Below, in pieces: positions 35,964 to 45,575 of a stretch of 54,345 nt of DNA. Numbering within the stretch: the stretch's first letter is position 1; each line of letters starts with the position of its first letter. The translations under genes were made by a program, and so were the position numbers. Source of the stretch: an uncultured SAR86 cluster bacterium (GTDB lineage Bacteria > Pseudomonadota > Gammaproteobacteria > Magnimaribacterales > D2472). Location of the stretch: NCBI GenBank assembly GCA_902547295.1, contig CACCNJ010000009.1, positions 1 through 54,345 of the forward strand. The letters run 5' to 3'. The notes under the pieces are model-generated. The model did not search any database. It was not told where the DNA came from and saw nothing but the letters and a program-made list of their open reading frames with translations.

Positions 35964-38261
35964 ATGCCTCCATATATAAAAAATACGTTATTAAATTTTC
36001 TAAGTTTTTTTCTTATAGCATTCTCTTTATATATTTTTATATCACTTGTTTCTTATGATATTTCCGATTCTGGATTCTTCAATAAAAATTCTAATGAAAC
36101 AGTTAATAATTTAGGTGGACCTCTTGGTGCAACAATATCAGATTTCTTATATACAATTTTTGGTTTTGGTGGATATTTAGTTCTTCTTATTGGTAGTGTT
36201 TGGGCTATTCAAACGTTATTTTTTGAGGATCCATATTCATCTTTAAATAAGTCCTTAGCAAGACTTTTGAGTTCTATCCTTTTATTAGTGTGTTTTTGTT
36301 CAATAGGATACTTTTATTTTCTTGATAGCTTTGGAGGTGTTGTAGGAAAAGAAATAATCCTTTCATTATCTTCTTCAATTGGCAATATAGGATCTTTAAT
36401 ATTTTTAGTCATATTGTTAATACCTTCTGCATCATTGGCTTTTAATTTTTCGTGGTTAAAAACTATTGATAAAACAGGAGAAATTTTGATTATTTTTGGA
36501 AAATTTAGTTTTGAAATAATTTTAAGACTTCTAGTAAATCTAAAAAAAATAGTAATTCTTTTTTTTACCAAAGTAAAAAAAATTGTAACTACAATGCAGA
36601 TTAGAAATGATAATAAAGTTAAGTCAGCAACAAAGCCCAAAATTTCAAAAGAACCTCAAATCAAAGAAAAACAGGTTGAGGAAATTAAAAAAGATCTCAC
36701 ACAAGGTGATTTACCTATTAAAGATGAAATACCACTAAAAGAAGTATTAAAAGAAAGCTCTGCCAATGACGAAGAAAAAAAAGAAAAGGCTGTTATGCCT
36801 AGTACTGAATTACTTGATAGAGCGCTTGATGATGGAAGCTCATTGTCTGAGAGTGAATTAAATCAGATAGCTGAACTTCTTGAAGCTAAATTAGAAGAAT
36901 TTGGCATCGAAGCTACTGTTGAATCAGTTTTACCAGGACCAGTTGTAACTAGATTTGAAATTCAGCCAGCACCAGGAACAAAAGCAAGCAAAATTACAAA
37001 TATTGCACAAGATATTGCAAGATCATTATCGGTAAGCAGTGTTAGGGTTGTAGAAGTGATTGAGGGAAAATCATACGTGGGTATTGAGATACCAAATAAT
37101 AATAGAAAAATGGTTAGGCTTACTGAAATACTCTCTTCGAAAGCATTTAAATCCTCTCCATCAAACCTTAGCGTAGCGCTTGGTCAAGATATTTCAGGTA
37201 ATCCAATTGTTGTAGATTTATCCAAGATGCCCCATTTGTTAGTTGCTGGCACAACCGGATCAGGAAAGTCAGTAGGACTTAACGCAATGTTGCTGAGTCT
37301 GTTATTTAAATCTGATCCTGAAGAAGTAAGATTAATATTAGTAGATCCAAAAATGTTGGAGTTGGCTGTCTATGACGGCATACCTCATCTACTTACTCCA
37401 GTTATTACAGATATGACAGATGCATCTAATGGTTTGAGGTGGTGCGTGGCAGAAATGGATAGAAGATACAAATTAATGTCAATGATGGGAGTAAGAAACT
37501 TGGCAGGATTCAATAAAAAAATTCTAGATGCTGAAAAAAATGGAAAACAGATATTAAATCCCTTAAATGAGAATGAAGACGAATATCTTGAAGTATTACC
37601 ATCCATAGTTGTAGTTGTTGACGAATTTGCAGACATGATGATGTTAGTAGGAAAAAAAGTTGAACATCTTATTGCTAGAATTGCGCAAAAAGCTAGAGCA
37701 GCTGGCATTCATCTAATATTAGCAACTCAAAGACCTTCTGTAGATGTCATAACTGGTTTAATTAAAGCAAATATACCTACAAGAATTGCCTTTCAAGTTT
37801 CTACAAAAATAGATTCCAGAACAATTTTAGATCAAGGTGGAGCTGAACAATTATTAGGATATGGAGATATGCTTTATTTACCCCCAGGAGTAGGTGTTCC
37901 AGTTAGAGTTCATGGAGCCTTTGTTGGAGATGATGAGGTTCACAGAGTTGTTAATGATTGGAAATCTAGAGCTGAACCAAATTATGTAGATGAAATAACT
38001 TCATCAACCCAAGATACTGGACCAATTCCAGGCTGGACAGGTACTGACGCAGTCAATTCAGACGAGCAAGATGAATTATATGATGAGGCTGTAAACTTTG
38101 TTATTGAATCCAGAAGGGCATCAATATCTGCTGTTCAAAGAAAACTGAGAATCGGCTACAACAGAGCCGCAAGACTAATTGAAACAATGGAAGAAGCTGG
38201 ACTTGTATCGGAAATGAGCTCAAATGGGTCAAGAGAAGTATTAGTTCCCAAAAGAGATTAA
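35964..38261 (+). CDS. ftsK: DNA translocase FtsK
   Basis: Septal DNA pump that clears and resolves chromosome termini at division. 765 residues: N-terminal membrane domain with about four helices, a short charged linker (about 215-265, shorter than the E. coli linker), the alpha/beta motor with Walker [11 protein letters not shown] (from about 430), Walker [12 protein letters not shown], and a C-terminal gamma domain ([20 protein letters not shown]...[14 protein letters not shown] type) for KOPS recognition. First gene of ftsK-lolA-crcB-serS. Confidence 0.95.
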   Translation: MPPYIKNTLLNFLSFFLIAFSLYIFISLVSYDISDSGFFNKNSNETVNNLGGPLGATISDFLYTIFGFGGYLVLLIGSVWAIQTLFFEDPYSSLNKSLARLLSSILLLVCFCSIGYFYFLDSFGGVVGKEIILSLSSSIGNIGSLIFLVILLIPSASLAFNFSWLKTIDKTGEILIIFGKFSFEIILRLLVNLKKIVILFFTKVKKIVTTMQIRNDNKVKSATKPKISKEPQIKEKQVEEIKKDLTQGDLPIKDEIPLKEVLKESSANDEEKKEKAVMPSTELLDRALDDGSSLSESELNQIAELLEAKLEEFGIEATVESVLPGPVVTRFEIQPAPGTKASKITNIAQDIARSLSVSSVRVVEVIEGKSYVGIEIPNNNRKMVRLTEILSSKAFKSSPSNLSVALGQDISGNPIVVDLSKMPHLLVAGTTGSGKSVGLNAMLLSLLFKSDPEEVRLILVDPKMLELAVYDGIPHLLTPVITDMTDASNGLRWCVAEMDRRYKLMSMMGVRNLAGFNKKILDAEKNGKQILNPLNENEDEYLEVLPSIVVVVDEFADMMMLVGKKVEHLIARIAQKARAAGIHLILATQRPSVDVITGLIKANIPTRIAFQVSTKIDSRTILDQGGAEQLLGYGDMLYLPPGVGVPVRVHGAFVGDDEVHRVVNDWKSRAEPNYVDEITSSTQDTGPIPGWTGTDAVNSDEQDELYDEAVNFVIESRRASISAVQRKLRIGYNRAARLIETMEEAGLVSEMSSNGSREVLVPKRD

Positions 38262-38262
38262 A

Positions 38263-38763
38263 TTGAAATTCATTTTTATAAATTTCTTACTGTTTTTTAA
38301 TTTGCTTGTTTCAGCAAATACAGTTGAGCCTCTAAATGAATTTTTCAAAAACAATCTAGAATTTGTCCAAACAAGTTTTAATTCTATAAAAAATACCTTT
38401 GATAAGTCGTATGGTAATTTCTCTAGAGATTCTAATAACAACATAAAGATAGAGATTAATTCTCCATTTAAAGAAATATATTTTATAAATGAAAATGGAA
38501 TCGAAATACATGATTTAGAATTTAATCAAAAGAGATACATAAAAAACCAAGATATCTCAAATAATATTTTAAAATTTATTAAAAATGGATTTGATGATGA
38601 ATCGTTAAATTTAGAACAAATAGGTGATTCTAAATTTAAGATTACTGAACTTGAAAAAAATTATTATTTTGAATTTCTTAGTAATGACATATTACAAATA
38701 AAATATAAAGATAATATGGACTTAGATAATTTAATTAATTTTTCAAAACAAAATGATAAGTAA
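38263..38763 (+). CDS. lolA: Outer-membrane lipoprotein carrier LolA-like
   Basis: Periplasmic chaperone shuttling lipoproteins from LolCDE to LolB. 166 residues (shorter than the usual about 200) from a TTG start one base after ftsK. Signal peptide MKFIFINFLLFFNLLVSA, then NNLEFVQTSFNS and ending with a beta-rich part (IYFINENGIEIHD, YIKNQDIS). Similarity is low by eye; the call relies mainly on its place after ftsK. Overlaps crcB by 11 bases. The duplicated lipoprotein at 1768 would be a client. Confidence 0.7.
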   Translation: MKFIFINFLLFFNLLVSANTVEPLNEFFKNNLEFVQTSFNSIKNTFDKSYGNFSRDSNNNIKIEINSPFKEIYFINENGIEIHDLEFNQKRYIKNQDISNNILKFIKNGFDDESLNLEQIGDSKFKITELEKNYYFEFLSNDILQIKYKDNMDLDNLINFSKQNDK

Positions 38764-39112
38764 CATTTTATTTGTTGGGTTCGGCGGTGCATTAGGAGCC
38801 ATATCAAGATTTGGAATTAATGAGATCTTGGAAAGATATCTCATCAATTCATCATCCTACTCTGTGCTCTTGGTAAATGTTGTAGGATGTTTTTTAATTG
38901 GTTTAATTATTGGAACCTCCATGCCTGAAAAAAATACGACGTATTATTTTTTTATAATTGGTTTTTTAGGGTCATTTACAACTATGTCTGCTCTGACATA
39001 TCAGACAATTGTTATTGCTAATACAAATTTAATTCATGCGGTTTCATATATAATAATCACTATTGTAATAACTATTGCTGCAACTTACATTGGAACAATA
39101 ATCGCTAAATAA
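38753..39112 (+). CDS. crcB: Fluoride exporter CrcB
   Basis: 119-residue dual-topology fluoride channel with four membrane helices. Signatures: GFGGALGAISRFGI, LLVNVVGCFLIGLIIG and GFLGSFTTMSALTYQT. No fluoride riboswitch is visible, as the start lies inside lolA. Its last base overlaps the serS start codon. Confidence 0.9.
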   Translation: MISNILFVGFGGALGAISRFGINEILERYLINSSSYSVLLVNVVGCFLIGLIIGTSMPEKNTTYYFFIIGFLGSFTTMSALTYQTIVIANTNLIHAVSYIIITIVITIAATYIGTIIAK

Positions 39113-40359
39113 TGTTAGACATCAAAAAATTAAGAGATAATTTTAAGGACATTCAACTTTCCTTAAATAAGCGTGGTTATGATTTAGATGAATCTTCTTT
39201 TAAATCTTTAGATGATTCTAGAAAAGAGCTTCAAATTGAGGTTGAGGATCTTCAAGCTGAAAGAAAAAAACTTTCATCAGAATTTGGAAAACTTAAATCA
39301 TCTGGAGAAGAGACCTCAGAATTAAAAAAAATTATTGATAAAATAAATTCTGACTTAGAAAAAAAAGATTCTGACCTTCAAGAAGTTTTAAAAAATCTAA
39401 ATAACTTGTTATTAGATATTCCAAATATTCCTCACGATTCTGTTCCTGAAGGATTATCAGAAGAAGGTAATAAGATTGTAAGTCAGCATGGTAACATCAT
39501 TAGTACTAATACCCTTGACCATCTAGAAATAACAAAAAAAATAGATACCGAGCTAGCTGTAAAATTATCTGGATCAAGATTTGCAGTCTTAGAAGGAGAT
39601 TTAGCTAAACTTCAACGGTCATTAATTACTTTCATGATTGATTGCGCTATACAAAATGGATATAAGGAATATTATGTTCCTTTTATGGCAAATGAAGAGT
39701 CGTTGACTGGAACAGGACAGCTACCTAAGTTTGAAGAAGATTTATTTAAAGTTTCAGATAAACTATATCTTATTCCAACTGCTGAAGTTCCTCTGACTAA
39801 TCTATTCAGAAATGAATTTCTTAACGAGAAAGATTTACCAATCAAAGTAACATCTCATACTCCATGTTTTAGATCTGAGGCTGGAAGTTATGGTAAGGAT
39901 ACAAGAGGCTTAATAAGACAACATCAATTTGAAAAAATTGAACTCGTACAAATTACTCATCCAAATAACTCAATGGATTGTCTAGAAAATTTGCTTAATA
40001 ATGCATGCGAGATTCTTAATAAATTAGAACTTCCTTATCAAATCGTTGAATTATGTACTGGTGATTTGGGTTTTTCATCTGCTAAAACATTTGATATTGA
40101 GGTCTGGATGCCAAGTCAAAATAAATACAGAGAAATTTCATCATGCTCAAACTTCACAGATTTCCAAGCTAGACGTTCTAACATAAAATTTAAGACTAAA
40201 GAAGGAAATAGTTTTGCACATACAATCAACGGATCAGGTCTTGCAGTCGGCAGATGCTTAATTGCACTTATTGAAAATAATTTCGATGGTAAAGATACTA
40301 TCAATATTCCAAATTGTCTTGAGCAATATTTTGGTTCAAACGAAATAAAAATAAGTTGA
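39112..40359 (+). CDS. serS: Seryl-tRNA synthetase
   Basis: Class II aminoacyl-tRNA synthetase, 415 residues. The N-terminal tRNA-binding coiled coil (about 25-105) is followed by the catalytic core: TGQLPKFEEDLF, CFRSEAGSYGKDTRGLIRQHQF (motif 2 region), ELCTGDLGFSSAKTFDIEVW and the motif 3 segment NGSGLAVGR. Complete. The stop overlaps the TTG start of the PhoD-like gene. Confidence 0.97.
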   Translation: MLDIKKLRDNFKDIQLSLNKRGYDLDESSFKSLDDSRKELQIEVEDLQAERKKLSSEFGKLKSSGEETSELKKIIDKINSDLEKKDSDLQEVLKNLNNLLLDIPNIPHDSVPEGLSEEGNKIVSQHGNIISTNTLDHLEITKKIDTELAVKLSGSRFAVLEGDLAKLQRSLITFMIDCAIQNGYKEYYVPFMANEESLTGTGQLPKFEEDLFKVSDKLYLIPTAEVPLTNLFRNEFLNEKDLPIKVTSHTPCFRSEAGSYGKDTRGLIRQHQFEKIELVQITHPNNSMDCLENLLNNACEILNKLELPYQIVELCTGDLGFSSAKTFDIEVWMPSQNKYREISSCSNFTDFQARRSNIKFKTKEGNSFAHTINGSGLAVGRCLIALIENNFDGKDTINIPNCLEQYFGSNEIKIS

Positions 40360-41315
40360 TAAAAATTTTTTTAATCTTTTTTTTATTTTTAATTTCTAGT
40401 TCAAATTACATTTATGCAGAATCAATAAAAATTGGTCTTGGTTCATGCCTTGATCAAGATTATCCTCAGCCAATTTGGCAATCAATTAAAGAGGAAGATT
40501 TAAATTATTTCATTTTTTTAGGTGACAATGTATACGGAGATACACCAAGTGGATCACTTAGAAAAATGAAAAGTGCATATGATAAGCAAAAAAAAGTTTT
40601 GCCAGATTTTTTAGATGATATTTCTATTTTTTCTATTTGGGATGATCATGACTTTGGAATCAATGATGGTGGTGCTGATTATAGATTCAAGAGACAAGCT
40701 CAGGAACTTTATATAGATTTCTGGGAAATACCAAAGGAAGATGATAGATCTAATCGTGATGGAATATATTTTTCAAAAAATGAAATTTTTTTTGATAAAA
40801 AATTTAAATTTATTTTTCTTGATACAAGATTTTTTAGATCAAAATTAAAAGGTAAAAAAAGTAACTATGTTGAGAATATTGAACCTGACGCAACAATTTT
40901 GGGTGATGCTCAGTGGATGTGGCTTGAAAATGAACTCAAAAATGATTTTGATTTTTTATTTATCTTTAGTTCTATTCAAATAATTGCAACAGATCACCGT
41001 TTTGAGAAATGGAGTAATTTTCCTAATGAAAGAGTTAAACTTTTTGAACTTCTAGAGCAATTTAATGATAAAACAATGTTTTTTTCAGGTGACAGACATC
41101 GTGCTGGCATATATAGGAAAAATGGAATAATAGAAGTTACATCTTCATCTATGAACAAACCTGGCTCATTCTTTAATGAAACTGATAATTATTTGATTGG
41201 TAAAACATATCCTCAAGAAAACTATAGTGTTTTAGAAATTTTTGAGAATACTATTAGAATTAATATAAAAGATGTTTATGGTAACAATCTTGATACAGTT
41301 GTTCACAAATATTAA
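40356..41315 (+). CDS. PhoD-like metallophosphatase (alkaline phosphatase D family)
   Basis: Exported phosphoesterase candidate, 319 residues from a TTG start overlapping the serS stop. Signal peptide MIKIFLIFFLFLISSSNYIYA. Metal-site motifs of the PhoD/calcineurin-like group: GLGSCLDQ, FIFLGDNVYGD, IWDDHDFGIND, and FSGDRHRAG; a conserved Asp-Thr-Arg (FLDTRFFRS) follows. It is shorter than Bacillus PhoD (no N-terminal domain) and resembles bacterial one-domain homologues. Likely periplasmic or secreted, releasing phosphate from mono- or diesters. No Pho box found in front, as it starts within serS. Confidence 0.85.
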   Translation: MIKIFLIFFLFLISSSNYIYAESIKIGLGSCLDQDYPQPIWQSIKEEDLNYFIFLGDNVYGDTPSGSLRKMKSAYDKQKKVLPDFLDDISIFSIWDDHDFGINDGGADYRFKRQAQELYIDFWEIPKEDDRSNRDGIYFSKNEIFFDKKFKFIFLDTRFFRSKLKGKKSNYVENIEPDATILGDAQWMWLENELKNDFDFLFIFSSIQIIATDHRFEKWSNFPNERVKLFELLEQFNDKTMFFSGDRHRAGIYRKNGIIEVTSSSMNKPGSFFNETDNYLIGKTYPQENYSVLEIFENTIRINIKDVYGNNLDTVVHKY

Positions 41316-41432
41316 AAATTAGGCCTTAACTTTAGTTCACAAAAAATTTTCAAAAATGTAATAGTCCTTATCGAAGTTTTGATATATATTATCTATATAA
41401 CTTAATTACCACATATAGGGGTGTGTTTTATT

Positions 41433-44400
41433 ATGATACGGAATTTTTTAAAAATCTCTCTATTCTCAATTTTTCTCTTACCAAACCTTAACTCACAAGA
41501 ACTTACATCTGATATAACTGGATCAGTTAGTTCTGCAGATGGTTCTGTAAGTGGAGCTCAAGTTGAGATTACTTATGAACCTACCAATACAGTTGTAACT
41601 AGAACAACTGATTCTTCTGGTAAGTATTTTGCAGGTGGTTTAAGACCTGGCGGACCATACACAATTAAGGTGTCAGCTGCTGGTCTTCTATCCGACGAAG
41701 TCACTACCAGTTTAGTTGTTGGTGAAACATCAAGACTATCCTTTGTCTTAAATTCAGCAGAATCTGTTGACGATGTCATAGTTACTGCACAAAGAGTAAC
41801 TGCAGATGATGGTTTAGGATACTCTTCAACGATTGATGCTCAAACCATTCAAGAAACGCCATCTGTAACTAGAGACATAAAAGACTTGATTAAATTAAAT
41901 CCAATTGTTTCTCTAGATGATACTGAAGATGGATATGAAAATATCTCAATTGCAGGAGCTCACCCAAGAAGTAATGATATTAAAGTTGACGGAGTTTCCT
42001 TTAATGATGATTTTGGACTTAATGATAATGGTTATCCTTCCCAAAGGAGTCCAATTAACTTAGATTCTATCGATCAAATGTCAGTTAAAGTTGCACCTGC
42101 ATCTGTAGAATATTCAAATTTCAGAGGTGGAATCATTGAGTTTGTAACAAAAGGTGGTACTAATGAATTTGAAGGAAGTGTTGGTTTTTACGATCGTGGT
42201 GATCAATTTTATGGAGATAAAATTGAAGGTAAAAAATATACCTTTGATAAAGAGGATACAGCAGAAAGTTTCACCTTTGGCGGTCCAATTATTAAAGATA
42301 AAGCATTCTTTTACTTAACATATGAGGAAACAACAGTAACCAATCCAGTTTTATATGGTCCTGCAGGATCTGGTGCTGCAAATGAACAAGTTATTACACT
42401 TGAGCAAATAAATTACATTAGAGATCTTACTAAATCTAAATACGGATGGGATCCTTTAGGTGTTGCTTCAACAACGGAATCTAATCAAGAAAATACGTCT
42501 TTAAGACTAGATTATATTATTAATGATAGTCATAGATTGACATATAATTATAAAAGTACTGAAGGTGATCGTTTAAGAGCTGAGGGAAGTAACTCTAGTT
42601 TTTATTTTGAATCAGCCTCATACTTTAAAGGTGAAGAAACAGATACTTCTAGTATCCTCTTAGTTTCAGACTGGGCAGATAATTTAATATCCGAAATCTA
42701 TTACTCAACAAAAAGTACTGATACCAGTCAAAATTCTCCAGCAGGGCAAGATGTTCCAAATTTCTATATAGATGATGCATATGGTATGAGAGTTTATTTA
42801 GGAGCTGATATATATAGAAGTGCAAATGCTTTAGCAACTGAGACTGATTTCTTCAAAGGTAAGATCACTTACTATACCGGAGATCATAAAATTACTGCCG
42901 GATATGAAAATACAACATATGACATTTATAACGTATTTGTTGTAGCACAAGATGGTGCCTGGGAATTCGATTCACTTGCAGATTACGAGGCGGGTGTAGC
43001 AAGTGCTTTTGAAGCTAATAATGCAAAAGATGGCAATGTCGATGGTGCTGCTGCAATATTTGATTACGGACTCTCATCTATATACGTTATGGATGAATAC
43101 ACATACTCTGATAGGTTAAGTTTGACCGCAGGAATTCGATACGATGAATATGATTCAGATGACTCTCCATCAAGGAATGCAGACTTTGAAGCTACTTATG
43201 GATTTCCTAATGGTGGTATCGATGGCGCTAGCTTGCTAAATATTAGATTGGGCATGGATTTAGTTATTGATGATGTAAGTGATATAAATATAACTTATGG
43301 AACATATTCATCAAAGTTACCAACTGTTTGGATATCTAATGCATACACTAATGATGGAGTAAGAACATCTGCTTATGATGATGACTATGCACCAGCAGGA
43401 TGTAACCCTCTATTATCGGCAGGATCAGGTCTGCCAGCTTGTGTTCAACAAGCAATAGCAGATGCTCCTCTCACAAGCGCAAAAATTGACTTTATCGCAC
43501 CAAGCTTTGATTGGCCTGAATCCAAAATATTAAATATTACTTATGAAAGAGATCTTCCTTATGATATGGATATGACAGTTACATATCTTAAAACTGAAGA
43601 AGAAGAGGCTTTGTATAAAGTAATAGACACAGGATATCCATTAGTTGGAGACACTCCTACTGTTCCAACTGAAACAGCACCTGATGGAAGACCAATCTAC
43701 AATATGACTGGTAGAAAAACTTATAAAGCAGGTCTTTATAATGATTGCTGTGGTGAGAGAGAAGTAATTTCTGCTACTCTTAATAAAGCATTCAGAGATG
43801 GCGATACCGTTATTTCTTTGAGTTACACTGGACAGGACAATACTGCTCTTAATGGTATGACATCCTCAACATCTAATTCAAACTATGGTAAGACTGGAGC
43901 AATTGATTTTAATAATAGAAGAGCTATGAGATCAATCTATGAAACTGAGCATAGGCTTCTTGCAACATTAAGATCTAAACACTACTTCTTCGGTGCAGAT
44001 AAACCAACTACATTTACTTTAATATTCGAGAGAAAATCAGGCTTACCTGCTTATCCAACTTTTGATACTTTCACAGGTAGAACAAGTGACTATAAAGCAA
44101 GAGCCTTTGGTTATGACTATAATTTGAATGACGATAGCTCATCTCTTTTATATATACCTACAAGAAATGATCCATTGGTTTGTTACTCATCAAGCTGCCG
44201 AGATGAAGGATCTGCTGATGCTTTAGCTAGGGAAGAAGCAGTATTAAATCTTTTATACAATGTTTTTGGTCTTGAAGGTAAGGCTGGACAAATTGCTGAC
44301 AGAGGGTCCATGAGATTCCCATGGCAATCATCTTTAGATTTCAAGGTCACTCAAATCTTGCCAGGTTTTAGAGATGATGATGAGTTTGTTATAACACTTG

Positions 44401-44624
44401 GCATAGAAAATTTACTCAATTTAATTGATGACGATAAGGGCGTAATTCGATATGGATATTATTCTGGAAGAATTCCGGTGATTGATTTAAAAATCATTGA
44501 TGGATCCAGATATGACTATAGTAGAAACGCTTTCAGATATAGTTTTGACAGACCATATAACATGAGTCTTTCTGCCACACAGAGTGTTTGGAGAGCTCAA
44601 CTTGGAATTAAGTATAATTTCTAA
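41433..44624 (+). CDS. TonB-dependent receptor with N-terminal carboxypeptidase-regulatory-like domain
   Basis: A 1063-residue outer-membrane transporter of the Oar-like type. Signal peptide to about residue 22 (ending LNSQ), then a CarboxypepD_reg-like Ig fold (SDITGSVSSADGSVSGAQVEI, TTDSSGKYFAGGLRPGGPYT), a TonB-box-like DDVIVTAQR, a plug (DIKDLIKLNP, SNFRGGIIEFVTKGGTNEF) and a long barrel ending AQLGIKYNF. ATG at 41433 is preferred over the GTG at 41421. Two Cys pairs in loops (NPLLSAGSGLPAC; NDCCGE). Substrate unknown; oxygenase and nucleoside transporter genes follow. Confidence 0.88.
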   Translation: MIRNFLKISLFSIFLLPNLNSQELTSDITGSVSSADGSVSGAQVEITYEPTNTVVTRTTDSSGKYFAGGLRPGGPYTIKVSAAGLLSDEVTTSLVVGETSRLSFVLNSAESVDDVIVTAQRVTADDGLGYSSTIDAQTIQETPSVTRDIKDLIKLNPIVSLDDTEDGYENISIAGAHPRSNDIKVDGVSFNDDFGLNDNGYPSQRSPINLDSIDQMSVKVAPASVEYSNFRGGIIEFVTKGGTNEFEGSVGFYDRGDQFYGDKIEGKKYTFDKEDTAESFTFGGPIIKDKAFFYLTYEETTVTNPVLYGPAGSGAANEQVITLEQINYIRDLTKSKYGWDPLGVASTTESNQENTSLRLDYIINDSHRLTYNYKSTEGDRLRAEGSNSSFYFESASYFKGEETDTSSILLVSDWADNLISEIYYSTKSTDTSQNSPAGQDVPNFYIDDAYGMRVYLGADIYRSANALATETDFFKGKITYYTGDHKITAGYENTTYDIYNVFVVAQDGAWEFDSLADYEAGVASAFEANNAKDGNVDGAAAIFDYGLSSIYVMDEYTYSDRLSLTAGIRYDEYDSDDSPSRNADFEATYGFPNGGIDGASLLNIRLGMDLVIDDVSDINITYGTYSSKLPTVWISNAYTNDGVRTSAYDDDYAPAGCNPLLSAGSGLPACVQQAIADAPLTSAKIDFIAPSFDWPESKILNITYERDLPYDMDMTVTYLKTEEEEALYKVIDTGYPLVGDTPTVPTETAPDGRPIYNMTGRKTYKAGLYNDCCGEREVISATLNKAFRDGDTVISLSYTGQDNTALNGMTSSTSNSNYGKTGAIDFNNRRAMRSIYETEHRLLATLRSKHYFFGADKPTTFTLIFERKSGLPAYPTFDTFTGRTSDYKARAFGYDYNLNDDSSSLLYIPTRNDPLVCYSSSCRDEGSADALAREEAVLNLLYNVFGLEGKAGQIADRGSMRFPWQSSLDFKVTQILPGFRDDDEFVITLGIENLLNLIDDDKGVIRYGYYSGRIPVIDLKIIDGSRYDYSRNAFRYSFDRPYNMSLSATQSVWRAQLGIKYNF

Positions 44625-44643
44625 TAATACTTATATATAATTT

Positions 44644-44668
44644 AAAGGCGGTTTTTAACCGCCTTTTT
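44644..44668 (+). terminator. Intrinsic terminator after the third TBDR
   Basis: Perfect 10-bp stem (44644-44653 with 44657-44666), 3-base loop and five T at the end. It leaves 3 bases to the ATG of the oxygenase at 44672. Confidence 0.88.
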
Positions 44669-44671
44669 ATT

Positions 44672-45574
44672 ATGACTAACTTAATACCAGAACTATCTTT
44701 TAGAGAAATTGAAAAGGGTGATTTACATTCAATTAATCTTCTTAAAACAGCTCTATCAGATCATGGTTTCTTCTCAATCACCGAACATGGCCTATCTAAA
44801 GAACTAGTTGATGATTGTTATAAATCATCAAAAGCTTTTTTTGATTTAGACTATGAAATTAAAAATATATACAGCTCGGTTGGATCAAAGGGCGCTAGAG
44901 GCTATACACCAAAAGGTATCGAAACAGCAGTAGGTGAGAAGATAGCAGATCAAAAAGAGTTTTGGCATCATGGACCTGTTATTGATGATTCATTTGATAA
45001 AAAAATACCTAAAAATCTCAACATAGAGGAAGTGCCTCAATTTAATTCTAATTTTGATCAACTTTATGATGAGTTACATAAAATAGGCTCAAGAGTCTTG
45101 TCTGTAATTGCATTGTCATTAGGCCTTGATGTGAATTATTTTACTGATTGGGTTGAGAAGGGTAATTCTCTCTTGAGATCTATTCATTATCCACCTGTCG
45201 AATCTATATCAAATCCACATAGGGCAAGAGCTCATGAAGATATTAATTTAATAACTCTATTGATTGGTGCTGAAGAAGGCGGTTTAGAGGTTTTAAATAA
45301 AGATGGATCATGGATTAAGGTTGAACCAAGTTCTGAAGCTATAGTTTGTAATATTGGTGACATGATGCAATTAGTTACTGATAAGAAATTGAAAAGTACT
45401 ACACATAGAGTTATTCAAGATCCTGAGGCAGAGCCAAAATCAAGATACAGTATTCCATTTTTTCTTCATCCTGCTCCATCAATTAATTTGAAATCAATTT
45501 TTAGAGATGATGACGAAGGAATACTTGCTGATACTTTCTTAGATCAAAGGCTAAAAGAAATTAAACTTTATTAA
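44672..45574 (+). CDS. 2-oxoglutarate/Fe(II) oxygenase, isopenicillin N synthase-like
   Basis: Non-haem iron dioxygenase of 300 residues. The iron triad is His188-x-Asp190 (RAHEDINL) and His245 (TTHRVIQ); Arg258-x-Ser260 (SRYSIPFF) binds 2-oxoglutarate. N-terminal DHGFFSITEHGL is the family start. Substrate unknown; related bacterial enzymes hydroxylate small molecules, including pyrimidines, and a CNT nucleoside transporter starts one base later. Translation start is only 3 bases after a terminator. Confidence 0.88.
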   Translation: MTNLIPELSFREIEKGDLHSINLLKTALSDHGFFSITEHGLSKELVDDCYKSSKAFFDLDYEIKNIYSSVGSKGARGYTPKGIETAVGEKIADQKEFWHHGPVIDDSFDKKIPKNLNIEEVPQFNSNFDQLYDELHKIGSRVLSVIALSLGLDVNYFTDWVEKGNSLLRSIHYPPVESISNPHRARAHEDINLITLLIGAEEGGLEVLNKDGSWIKVEPSSEAIVCNIGDMMQLVTDKKLKSTTHRVIQDPEAEPKSRYSIPFFLHPAPSINLKSIFRDDDEGILADTFLDQRLKEIKLY

Positions 45575-45575
45575 T

